From positions 1 through 18,326 of the forward strand of contig JAQTSP010000018.1 in the NCBI GenBank assembly GCA_028711205.1: DNA of 18,326 nucleotides, in the 5' to 3' direction. The notes below the pieces were generated by a model, which was given only the letters and a program-made list of their open reading frames with translations, made no database searches and was not told the origin of the DNA. This DNA is from Eubacteriales bacterium (GTDB lineage Bacteria > Bacillota > Clostridia > Christensenellales > SZUA-584). Made by a program: the position numbers and the translations under genes. Of the stretch, positions 1 through 7,682 are shown one piece after another. The stretch's first letter is position 1, and every line of letters starts with the position of its first letter.

Positions 1-1
1 C

Positions 2-3000
2 GCGCTGTTGCCGACATGCCTCCTGTCAAATCAGCAGAAGGCTGTGTTTGAGCCGCATAAGGTATCATTCTACAGAGAGGTCGGGCAGATCGAGACAACG
101 CTTGAGGTATGCGTTTCGCCCGAATACGACATGGAGATAAGAAGCCTCGATATCAAAAACAACGCAGATGTGCCCGTTTCGCTGGCCGTTTACTGCGCCT
201 ATACGCCGGCGCTTTGCAGCGAAAGGGATTTAAATGCGCATCCCGCTTTTGCCGAGCTTTTTGTACAGACCGAGACAGACCAGGAGAACAACACGGTTTT
301 TGCCCGGCGCAGAGGCAGGAACATCTGGAACGCGATGAAAGTCTGCGGGCAGGGCAGCACAGAGCTGATGACGGACAGAGCGAACATATTCGGCAGGCAG
401 AACACTTTCGGCATACCTGCCTGCATGTCCGACCAGAGAGGCGAAAGAGACGTCGCGAGGGCTGTGGGCATCAAGCGCAGTATCGTTGTACCGGGAAAAG
501 AGAAGGGCAACGTGTCGTTTGTGATCGCCGCTTCGGACAACAAGCAGGGCGTGGCCGAGTCGCTTGCGGGTATCAGCGCTGATGAGGATATAAAACGGGT
601 TTTTCATCTTGCATGGACGCATTCGCAGGTGGAGATGCGGTATTTAAAGCTGCAAGACATGCAGGCGACACTGTTTCAGAAGATCGCTTCACGCACCGTC
701 ATCAAGATACCGCCGGCACAGGCTGTTGCCGGAGAACCGGAGGGCATCAATACGTTGTGGAAAATGGGCATATCGGGAGACCTGCCGATCATCTGCCTTT
801 TCGCACACGATGTCGCGCATATCGATACGGTGAGAACGGTGGTGAAAGCGCATGAGTTTATGAGTCACAGGCGCGTCGGAGCGGACCTGGTCATCATCTA
901 TGACGGCGGCGCTGAATATCTGTGCCCGCTTCGGGACCGGATCAAGGAGCTTGAGCTATCGGCATCGGGCAGGCCGTGCAACAGGATCACCGCACTCTCG
1001 CGCGTCCACCTTTCAGCTTCGGACATTGCGACGATCGTTAACGCATCCTGTCTGGTGCTGGAGGACACCGCGTCTTTGCATGAGCAGCTTAAAGTCGACA
1101 GACTGATCCGTCCGCTGACAGTGTTTGAACGCGACGGCGGGAAGAAAAAAGCCAGGATGCCAAAGCGCCTCAAAGCGTTTGACAACTTGAGCGGCGGCTA
1201 TATCAACTATGGAACCGAATACTGCATCGACGTTATCGATTCACCGCCGTTGCCGTGGAGCAACATACTCGTCAACGCATCGTTCGGCAGCCTGGTCAGT
1301 GCCGGCGGCGGCGGTTATACCTGGGCGGAAAACGCGCAGATGACGCGGCTGACGCCGTTTCGCAACGACTCGCTGACCGACGTGGCCGGAGAAGGTTTGC
1401 TTGTCCGGAACGACCGCACGGGAGAAGTATTCAGCGCCGCGCCCGACATCTATGCCTCGGGGCCATATCGCGTCATACACGGTTTTGGGTACACAACATT
1501 TGAAAGATACGGCAATATCGACACGCGTGCCACCTATTTTGTCGATCGGGCGCTGCCTGTCAAAGCGGGGATACTCGGTCTTGCCAACAACACAAACAAG
1601 GAGGAAACGTTCTCTGTGTACTATTTTGCCGAGCCCGCGATCGCGAACACGGCGTGCCATGGCGTGACGGCAAAGTTTCAAGGGACATCGCTGGCGGCGG
1701 TGTCCGCGTTTGCCGACCCGCAAAGAGCCATGTTTATCGCCATGCCAGGGCAGGATGTGCGGTATACCGCTTCGACATACGAATTTTTCGGGTCTCCCGG
1801 CAATAACATACTGCCCGAGGCGTTAAAGACAAAAGATCTTTCCAACAGCGACGGACACGGCGCGTCGCTGCTCGCGCTGCAGGCAAGAGTCAGCCTGGGC
1901 CCGGGTGAGAGCAAGTCGCTCGCGGTGCTGATGGGATACGGCGACGCACGTCAAACGCAGGAGATCATGTCGGCGATGGACGGCGTTGACATGGTCGAGC
2001 AAAGGCAGCAGCAGACGAAAGCGTACTGGCAGAACCTTGTGGGCGGCATCAAGGTGTCGACACAGAACAAATCGTTCGATACGCTCGTCAACGGGTGGCT
2101 GACATATCAGACATATGCTGCAAGGCTTTGGGGTCGTACGGGGTATTACCAGTCGGGCGGCGCTTACGGTTTCAGGGACCAGTTGCAGGATGTGCTGGCG
2201 CTTTTGTATACAGACCCCGGTACCGCGCGGGCGCACATCATCAAATCATCGGCGCGGCAGTTCATAGAGGGCGACGTGCTGCACTGGTGGCACGAGCCGG
2301 CGCGCGGCGTGCGGACACGCATCAGCGACGACAAGCTGTTCTTGCCGTATGTGGCGTGCGAATACGAACGGATCACGGGCGATATGAGCGTGTTTGACGA
2401 AAACGTGAACTACCTTGAGGGCGCGCGCGTTCCGGAAGGCAAAGATGATATCTATGAAGAGTTTCGGGTGGGAGACACAAGCGAGAGTGTTTTCATGCAT
2501 TGCGTACGCGCCATCGATTCGGCGCTTGTGTTCGGCGAGAACGGCCTGCCGCTGATGGGCACGGGCGACTGGAACGACGGCATGGACAAGGTCGGCAAAG
2601 ACGGCAGGGGAGAGAGCGTCTGGCTTGCGTTCTTCCTGGCCGAGGTGCTCCGTATGTTTGCGGCGCTTTGCCGCTCAAGGGGAGAACACGTCACCGCACA
2701 GCGCTTTGAGAACCAAAGGCAGGCTTTGCGGGTCAATATTGAAAGAAACGCGTGGGACGGTGAGTGGTACATGCGCGCGTTTTTCGACGACGGTACGCCG
2801 ATCGGCAGCAGTGTTTCGCCCGAATGCAGGATCGACCTCGTGTCTCAGGCGTGGGCGGTGATCTCCGGCGCGGTCAGGGCGCGGCGCGCATTTTTGGCCG
2901 CGGACGAGCATCTGGTGATGCGCGAAGAGGGCGTGATCCGCCTGCTGGCGCCGCCTTTTGACAAATGGGACAAGAACCCGGGCTATATTAAGGAATATCT

Positions 3001-3511
3001 GCCGGGTCTCCGTGAAAACGGCGGACAGTACACGCACGCGGCGGCGTGGTTTGTCATCGCCGCGGCAAAGCTGAGGCAAAAAGAAGGTGCGATGGCGCTG
3101 TTTTCGATGCTCAACCCGATCAACCATACGCGGACACAGGCCGGTGTCGCGAAGTATAAGGGAGAGCCTTACGTGATGGCCGCGGATGTTTATTACTCGG
3201 ACGAGTATAAAGGCCGGGCAGGATGGACGTGGTACACGGGCACGGCGGGATGGATGTATCAGGCCGCCATCATCCACATACTGGGTATGCGCATCGACCG
3301 TGGGGTGCTCTCCATCTATCCGTGCGTACCCGATAGTTTTGGCAGATACACGATCGAATACAACAAAGGCGGCACGCTGTATATCATCACCGTCGACATC
3401 ACGCCGGGGTACAGGGGAAGCGCGTGGCTCACCATGGCGGACGGCGAAAGAAGAAAAAACGTCAGGCTTGACAAAGAGGGCGGTGTGCATATGATTCACG
3501 CTTGTTGGTAG
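2..3511 (+). CDS. Cyclic beta-1,2-glucan synthase (NdvB)-like protein, GH94 C-terminal region (5' truncated)
   Basis: The reading frame is open at the left edge (codons from base 2), so this is the C-terminal ~1169 residues of a larger protein; the TTG at 8 is not a real start. Residues are numbered from that TTG. About 1-230 is a first GT36-type beta-sandwich. About 235-390 is the linker seen in NdvB proteins (GISGDLPI, then AHEFMSH and LVIIYDGG). About 395-690 is a second sandwich with GYTWAENA at 436 and RLTPFRND. About 690-1110 is the (alpha/alpha)6 catalytic-type barrel with WHEPARGVRTRISDD and GDWNDGM around 853-859; the DWND motif carries the catalytic Asp in GH94. In the family this module adjusts chain length of beta-1,2-glucan by phosphorolysis, while the N-terminal membrane part (not visible) synthesises and cyclises it. 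A soluble beta-1,2-oligoglucan phosphorylase is less likely because of the NdvB-type linker and double sandwich. Family is secure; the exact product is inference. Confidence 0.85.
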   Translation, partial: ALLPTCLLSNQQKAVFEPHKVSFYREVGQIETTLEVCVSPEYDMEIRSLDIKNNADVPVSLAVYCAYTPALCSERDLNAHPAFAELFVQTETDQENNTVFARRRGRNIWNAMKVCGQGSTELMTDRANIFGRQNTFGIPACMSDQRGERDVARAVGIKRSIVVPGKEKGNVSFVIAASDNKQGVAESLAGISADEDIKRVFHLAWTHSQVEMRYLKLQDMQATLFQKIASRTVIKIPPAQAVAGEPEGINTLWKMGISGDLPIICLFAHDVAHIDTVRTVVKAHEFMSHRRVGADLVIIYDGGAEYLCPLRDRIKELELSASGRPCNRITALSRVHLSASDIATIVNASCLVLEDTASLHEQLKVDRLIRPLTVFERDGGKKKARMPKRLKAFDNLSGGYINYGTEYCIDVIDSPPLPWSNILVNASFGSLVSAGGGGYTWAENAQMTRLTPFRNDSLTDVAGEGLLVRNDRTGEVFSAAPDIYASGPYRVIHGFGYTTFERYGNIDTRATYFVDRALPVKAGILGLANNTNKEETFSVYYFAEPAIANTACHGVTAKFQGTSLAAVSAFADPQRAMFIAMPGQDVRYTASTYEFFGSPGNNILPEALKTKDLSNSDGHGASLLALQARVSLGPGESKSLAVLMGYGDARQTQEIMSAMDGVDMVEQRQQQTKAYWQNLVGGIKVSTQNKSFDTLVNGWLTYQTYAARLWGRTGYYQSGGAYGFRDQLQDVLALLYTDPGTARAHIIKSSARQFIEGDVLHWWHEPARGVRTRISDDKLFLPYVACEYERITGDMSVFDENVNYLEGARVPEGKDDIYEEFRVGDTSESVFMHCVRAIDSALVFGENGLPLMGTGDWNDGMDKVGKDGRGESVWLAFFLAEVLRMFAALCRSRGEHVTAQRFENQRQALRVNIERNAWDGEWYMRAFFDDGTPIGSSVSPECRIDLVSQAWAVISGAVRARRAFLAADEHLVMREEGVIRLLAPPFDKWDKNPGYIKEYLPGLRENGGQYTHAAAWFVIAAAKLRQKEGAMALFSMLNPINHTRTQAGVAKYKGEPYVMAADVYYSDEYKGRAGWTWYTGTAGWMYQAAIIHILGMRIDRGVLSIYPCVPDSFGRYTIEYNKGGTLYIITVDITPGYRGSAWLTMADGERRKNVRLDKEGGVHMIHACW

Positions 3512-3530
3512 GCGTATAAAGATGTATACT
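3502..3530 (+). promoter_or_regulatory. Predicted promoter of the YgiQ-family gene
   Basis: TTGTTG (3502-3507), a 17-bp spacer and TATACT (3525-3530) form a good sigma-A-type promoter. The -35 lies inside the last codons of the upstream gene. The usual start point, about 7 nt past the -10, falls at 3537-3538, on the A of the downstream ATG. The -10 also overlaps a small inverted repeat, GTATA-CTC-TATAC (3524-3536). Confidence 0.5.
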
Positions 3531-3537
3531 CTATACC

Positions 3538-5376
3538 ATGGATAACACATTTTTGCCGATGTCCAGGTGCGAGATGGATGAACAAAACATAGAGCGGCTT
3601 GACTATATCGTGGTCACGCCCGACGCGTATGTCGACCACCCTTCTTTTGCCGCGGCGATTATCGGGCGGTACGTGCAGAGCCTGGGGTACCGCGTTGGCG
3701 TTATCGCGCAGCCGGACTGGAGATCGGCCGATGATTTTTTAAAGCTCGGCACCCCGAAGTATGCGTTTTTACTCAGCGGCGGCAACATGGACGGTATCGT
3801 GGGCATGTACACGGCCGCGAAAAAGGCGCGGCATGACGATGCCTATTCACCCGGCGGCAAAGCGGGCCTGCGTCCGCCGCGGCCGACCATCGCCTATACC
3901 GCGCGCCTGAAACAGGCGCATCGTGACACGCCCGTCATCATCGGCGGCATCGAAGCGTCGGGGCGGCGTTTCGCGCATTACGATTATATGGAAGACAAAG
4001 TCAGGCGGTCGTATCTTGTTGACAGCAAGGCGGACATGCTGGTCTACGGCATGGGCGAAAAACCGCTTTTTGAGATATGCAAAAGGCTGGCGTCCGGTGA
4101 GCACATCGGTGACATGACAGGCATCAGAGGCACATGCGTGCTGCGCCACGTGACGGAAGGTATCGGCGATTTTATATCGCTGCCGTCATATGAGCGTGTG
4201 CTGGAAAGCAAATATGATTTCGCAAACGCGTGCAAGACGATACACAACAACGCTGTGTCCGCAGGGAAAACGCTCGTGCAGATGCACGGCCAAAGAGCCC
4301 TCATTTCGTTCCCGCCTTCTCTGCCTTTATCGACGCCCGAGATGGACGCGATATATAGCCTGCCGTTTACGCGGCGGCAGCATCCGTCATACAAAGAGCC
4401 TGTCCCCGCGCTGTACGAGGTGCAGTTTGGCATTACCGCATTAAGAGGGTGCCCCGGTATGTGTGCGTTTTGCTCGATCTCCGCGCATCAGGGCAAGCGC
4501 ATACAAAAACGCTCAAAGAAATCAATAACGCACGAGGCGGAGCGCATCGCGTCGATGAGCGAATTCAAGGGCAATATATCCGACGTCGGCGGGCCGACCG
4601 CGAATTTTTACGATGCGATATGTACCGCCAAAAACGCCGATAAATGTACGCGGACGTGCCTTGTCCCCGATATTTGCCGGAATCTGAAGATCAGCCACAA
4701 AGGCATTGCGGAGATACTCGAAAGCGTCGAGCGGGTGCCGGGCGTCAAGCGCGTGTTCATTCGCTCGGGGCTCCGCTATGACTATATCATGGCCGATCAT
4801 GACGGGCGGTTTTTTGACAGGCTTGTGAAAAAGCATGTCAGCGGACAGCTCAAAGTTGCGCCGGAGCATGTCTCGCACGGCGTTCTCGCGCTGATGAACA
4901 AACCGGGTTATCGTGTGTACGAGAATTTCGCGAAGCGGTTTGCTGCCGCGACGCAGAAGGCGAACAAAAAGCAGTACCTGCTGCCGTATTATATATCGTC
5001 GCATCCGGGCAGCACGCTGGGTGATGCGGTAGATCTTGCGCTCAAGCTGAAAAAGCAGGGGTTTATTCCCGAACAGGTGCAGGATTTTTATCCGACGCCC
5101 GGCACGCTTTCAACGTGCATGTATCACACGGGGACCCATCCGCTGACGGGAAAGCCGGTGTATGTCGCGACCACCACAGAGGAAAAGGCGATGCAGCGTG
5201 CGCTTTTGCAGTTCAACCAGCGGCGCAACTGGCCGCTCATACGGGAGGCGCTGAAAATTACGGGGCGCGAAGACCTGATCGGATCGGAACGCGATTGCCT
5301 GGTACCGCCAGATCAATCCGGGAAAGCATATCAGCGAAACCCCAGGCAAAACAAAAAAGGCACAAGAAAGCGATAA
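3538..5376 (+). CDS. YgiQ family radical SAM protein (UPF0313)
   Basis: This is a 612-residue radical SAM protein of the YgiQ/UPF0313 family; its substrate is not established. The N-terminus (FLPMSR, then DYIVVTPDAYVDHPSF and GVIAQPDW) is the family signature and has a cobalamin-binding-like fold. The 4Fe-4S/SAM motif is C305-x3-C309-x2-C312 (GCPGMCAFC), followed by a basic stretch, then GNISDVGGPTANFY and the C-terminal DFYPTPGTLSTCMY and TGKPVYV blocks. Residues past about 580 are basic and probably disordered. The ATG at 3538 is preferred because FLPMSR starts five residues later and is conserved; the ATGs at 3559 and 3574 would remove it. No Shine-Dalgarno precedes this ATG. It lies 26 bp after the glucan synthase-like gene and has a promoter of its own. 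Confidence 0.93.
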   Translation: MDNTFLPMSRCEMDEQNIERLDYIVVTPDAYVDHPSFAAAIIGRYVQSLGYRVGVIAQPDWRSADDFLKLGTPKYAFLLSGGNMDGIVGMYTAAKKARHDDAYSPGGKAGLRPPRPTIAYTARLKQAHRDTPVIIGGIEASGRRFAHYDYMEDKVRRSYLVDSKADMLVYGMGEKPLFEICKRLASGEHIGDMTGIRGTCVLRHVTEGIGDFISLPSYERVLESKYDFANACKTIHNNAVSAGKTLVQMHGQRALISFPPSLPLSTPEMDAIYSLPFTRRQHPSYKEPVPALYEVQFGITALRGCPGMCAFCSISAHQGKRIQKRSKKSITHEAERIASMSEFKGNISDVGGPTANFYDAICTAKNADKCTRTCLVPDICRNLKISHKGIAEILESVERVPGVKRVFIRSGLRYDYIMADHDGRFFDRLVKKHVSGQLKVAPEHVSHGVLALMNKPGYRVYENFAKRFAAATQKANKKQYLLPYYISSHPGSTLGDAVDLALKLKKQGFIPEQVQDFYPTPGTLSTCMYHTGTHPLTGKPVYVATTTEEKAMQRALLQFNQRRNWPLIREALKITGREDLIGSERDCLVPPDQSGKAYQRNPRQNKKGTRKR

Positions 5377-5400
5377 GCTTTATATTCGGCCAATATATGG

Positions 5401-5449
5401 TATCGCATGGTCAATATGTCAATAGATGTTTGACATGGCCTATGCGATA
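5401..5449. repeat. Long imperfect inverted repeat upstream of the two-component operon
   Basis: TATCGCATGG (5401-5410) pairs with CC-T-ATGCGATA (5439-5449, one bulged T). Inside it ATGTCAA (5416-5422) pairs perfectly with TTGACAT (5430-5436) across a 7-nt loop. No T-run follows on either strand, so it is not a standard intrinsic terminator for the upstream gene. It overlaps the -35 of a candidate promoter and could be an operator or a structured leader. Confidence 0.6.
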
Positions 5450-5458
5450 TATTATCAT
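5430..5458 (+). promoter_or_regulatory. Candidate distal promoter (P1) of the two-component operon
   Basis: TTGACA (5430-5435), a 17-bp spacer and TATCAT (5453-5458) fit a sigma-A promoter. The -35 is the right arm of the inner inverted repeat, so a protein bound to that palindrome would compete with RNA polymerase. It would give a leader of about 105 nt. Confidence 0.4.
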
Positions 5459-5503
5459 TGACAAAAGACGGGTATGCGAACTTTCATTTTATTATTGATG
5501 ATA

Positions 5504-5555
5504 TTGTGGTATAATCTATAGCATCATATTTGTGGTATAATCAATAACATCATAT
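5504..5555 (+). promoter_or_regulatory. 26-bp tandem duplication with two extended -10 promoters (P2, P3)
   Basis: Bases 5504-5529 and 5530-5555 are two copies of a 26-bp unit that differ at two positions (24/26 identical). Each contains TGGTATAAT, a perfect extended -10 (TGnTATAAT), with the hexamers at 5510-5515 and 5536-5541. No convincing -35 is seen at the right distance, as is usual for extended -10 promoters. The copies end just before the ribosome binding site AAGGAG (5558-5563). Confidence 0.7.
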
Positions 5556-5569
5556 GCAAGGAGAGAGTT

Positions 5570-6259
5570 ATGAAAAGAATACTGATCGTCGACGACGAGC
5601 CAAGTTTGATAAAGGGGTTAAGATTTAATTTGGAGCAGCAGGATGGCTATACGGTTGACGAGGCGCTTGACGGGCAGCAGGCGCTCGACAAGTTTGCTCC
5701 CGATAAATATGATTTGATACTGCTTGACCTGATGCTTCCGAAAATAGACGGCATGGAAGTCTGTCAACGCATACGGAGCATATCCAACGTGCCGATCATC
5801 ATGCTGACCGCTAAAGACGACGATATGGATAAAATCATGGGGCTTGAGTTTGGCGCGGACGATTATATGACGAAGCCGTTCAATATGCTTGAGCTCAAAG
5901 CCCGTATAAAAACGATATTCAGGCGTGTGGAAGGCACTGAAAAAGCAAAAGAGCATCAGACGCTCCGCGCAAGAAACATGGTTGTCAACCTCGAGAACAG
6001 AAGCGTTGAGATTGACGGAAAAGACATCAGCCTGACAGCCAAAGAGTTTGACCTGCTGCAGCTGTTTATCACGAACAAAGGGAAGGTGTACGACAGAGAA
6101 AAACTCCTCGAGCTGATCTGGAAATACGAATATCTTGGCGACCTCCGGACGGTCGATGTCCATATCCGCCGCCTCCGTGAAAAAATAGAGAGCAATCCGG
6201 CTAAGCCCGAATTCATACTCACGAAGTGGGGAGTGGGGTATTATTTCTCGGATAAATAA
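5570..6259 (+). CDS. OmpR/PhoB-family two-component response regulator
   Basis: This 229-residue protein is a full-length OmpR-type regulator. The receiver domain (about 1-120) has the acidic pair in IVDDE, phospho-acceptor D53 in LLDLMLP, T80 in IIMLTAKDDD and K102 in MTKPF. The DNA-binding winged helix (about 130-228) has LTAKEFDLLQLF, the recognition helix region RTVDVHIRRLREKIE and the terminal wing WGVGYYF. AAGGAG lies 6 nt before the ATG. It is the first gene of a four-gene operon and its partner kinase follows directly. Phosphorylation by that kinase should promote dimerisation and DNA binding. The palindromes upstream are possible autoregulatory sites. The sequence does not tell whether it is a WalR, PhoP or MtrA equivalent. 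Confidence 0.95.
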   Translation: MKRILIVDDEPSLIKGLRFNLEQQDGYTVDEALDGQQALDKFAPDKYDLILLDLMLPKIDGMEVCQRIRSISNVPIIMLTAKDDDMDKIMGLEFGADDYMTKPFNMLELKARIKTIFRRVEGTEKAKEHQTLRARNMVVNLENRSVEIDGKDISLTAKEFDLLQLFITNKGKVYDREKLLELIWKYEYLGDLRTVDVHIRRLREKIESNPAKPEFILTKWGVGYYFSDK

Positions 6260-6299
6260 CATACTGTATTCAATACGATGGAGATTCGTATTTATCTAT

Positions 6300-7673
6300 T
6301 TGTTCGTGGCCGCCGCTGCTTTTGCGGCGGTTACCTTTGTTGTTGCGTACCTTGCCGAAGACTATCTTGTCGGCATACGCATCAGCGACCAGCTCAAAAG
6401 CACCAACAGCGTCGCGGTCAGCATGGCGCCGTATCTCAACAGCTCAAACTCCAAGAAGATGTACGAGCTCGCCGAAGAAAGCTCGCAAAAATACGGCGGC
6501 CGTTTTTTGGTGCTCAACAAATCGGGCATCGTGCAGGTGGACAGCTTTTCCATAATGAACGGACAAAAGCTCGCGTACAAGGAGGTCTCCGATGTGCTGC
6601 TCGGGTCGGGAGACACGGCATACGGGTTTTATGAGATCGACGGCAGCGGTGATGACACATTCTACGCAGTATATTATACGGCTGCCATCGTGTATAATTC
6701 GGAAACGATCGGTGCCGTTTTGTTTTCCGACGACATACAGGACGTTGTGGACACCACGGGAGATTTTGTCAATATACTCATTATCATATGCGGCGCCGCA
6801 TGCGCTGTGCTGCTGCTGATCAGCCTGGTATTCTCGGGTTACATCACACGGCCGATCAACGAGCTGAAAAACGTCGCGCTCTCGATATCCAAAGGCAACT
6901 TAAGGCAGCGGATCAGAGTGACCGGAAAAAGCGAGATCGCCGAGCTTGCGAACACATTTAACACGATGAGCCGGCAGCTTGAAAACATGGACAGGCAGCG
7001 CAGCGAGTTTGTATCGAACGCGTCGCACGAACTGAAAACGCCTTTGAGCTCGATGAAGATACTGACCGAATCGCTGCTGTATCAGGACGGTGTCGCTGAG
7101 AGCACGTATAAGGAATTTTTAGGCGACATCAACAAAGAGATCGATCGGTTGAACGAGACTATCACCGGCCTGCTGACGCTTGCCAAGACGGACAGCGAGG
7201 CAGAGGCACTGACGCTGAGTAAAATACTCTTAAGCGAACTGGTATATAAATCTGTGACCGCGCTCCGGCCGATAGCAAAAGAAAAGGGAATCACGCTGAC
7301 ATACAATGCCAGCAGCGAACTGGAGATAGAATGCGACGCGCTCAAAGTGATGCAGGCTGTCATGAACCTGATTGAAAATGCGATAAAATATACGGATACG
7401 GGCGGACATGTGCGTGTCACGCTTCAAAAATCGGGGTCTAATGCGGCTATCGTCGTCAAAGACAACGGCTGCGGCATACCGGAAGAAGAGATACCGTATC
7501 TTTTCGCACGATTTTACCGCGTCGATAAGGCAAGGGCGAGGGATACGGGCGGCAGTGGCCTTGGGCTGCACATATCAAGGAAGATCGCGCTGCTGCACGG
7601 CGGAAGTATCGCCGTGAAAAGCGAGGAAGGCAAAGGCAGCGTGTTCACGCTGTACCTGCCGATACGGAGTTAG
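6300..7673 (+). CDS. Membrane sensor histidine kinase (start uncertain, probably upstream of 6300)
   Basis: Order: first membrane helix, an extracytoplasmic sensor domain of about 130 residues, second helix (ILIIICGAACAVLLLISLVF), HAMP (YITRPINELKNVALSISKG), HisKA with H243 in SNASHELKTP, and HATPase with N-box NLIENAIKYT, G1 DNGCGIP, F-box FARFYRV and G2 GSGLGLHIS. All catalytic motifs are intact, so it should autophosphorylate and serve the regulator encoded just upstream. The TTG at 6300 falls inside the first helix. The frame is open upstream and encodes ISRINNILYSIRWRFVFIY, the usual kinase N-terminus, overlapping the end of the regulator gene. No ATG, GTG or TTG is available there; ATT (6240 or 6243) follows a GGAGTGGGG stretch, and CTG (6264) is another candidate. 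Initiation is therefore probably non-canonical and coupled to the regulator. Confidence 0.9.
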   Translation: MFVAAAAFAAVTFVVAYLAEDYLVGIRISDQLKSTNSVAVSMAPYLNSSNSKKMYELAEESSQKYGGRFLVLNKSGIVQVDSFSIMNGQKLAYKEVSDVLLGSGDTAYGFYEIDGSGDDTFYAVYYTAAIVYNSETIGAVLFSDDIQDVVDTTGDFVNILIIICGAACAVLLLISLVFSGYITRPINELKNVALSISKGNLRQRIRVTGKSEIAELANTFNTMSRQLENMDRQRSEFVSNASHELKTPLSSMKILTESLLYQDGVAESTYKEFLGDINKEIDRLNETITGLLTLAKTDSEAEALTLSKILLSELVYKSVTALRPIAKEKGITLTYNASSELEIECDALKVMQAVMNLIENAIKYTDTGGHVRVTLQKSGSNAAIVVKDNGCGIPEEEIPYLFARFYRVDKARARDTGGSGLGLHISRKIALLHGGSIAVKSEEGKGSVFTLYLPIRS

Positions 7674-7682
7674 GAGAATACC

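Noticed and set aside
2675..3550. Long minus-strand open frame (291 codons) opposite the GH94 module
   Set aside because: It is antisense to a strongly conserved catalytic region, its translation is Arg/His-rich without recognisable motifs, and it has no ribosome binding site; a codon-bias shadow.
5401..5449. Transcription terminator after the YgiQ-family gene
   Set aside because: A stem is present but no T-run follows on the plus or minus strand, so it is listed as an inverted repeat instead.
5504..5555. Could the 26-bp repeat be a CRISPR array?
   Set aside because: There are only two copies, directly abutting without spacers, and each contains a promoter box.
5618..6262. Minus-strand open frame (214 codons) opposite the response regulator
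   Set aside because: It exactly mirrors a full-length OmpR-type gene and shows no family motif or start signal of its own.
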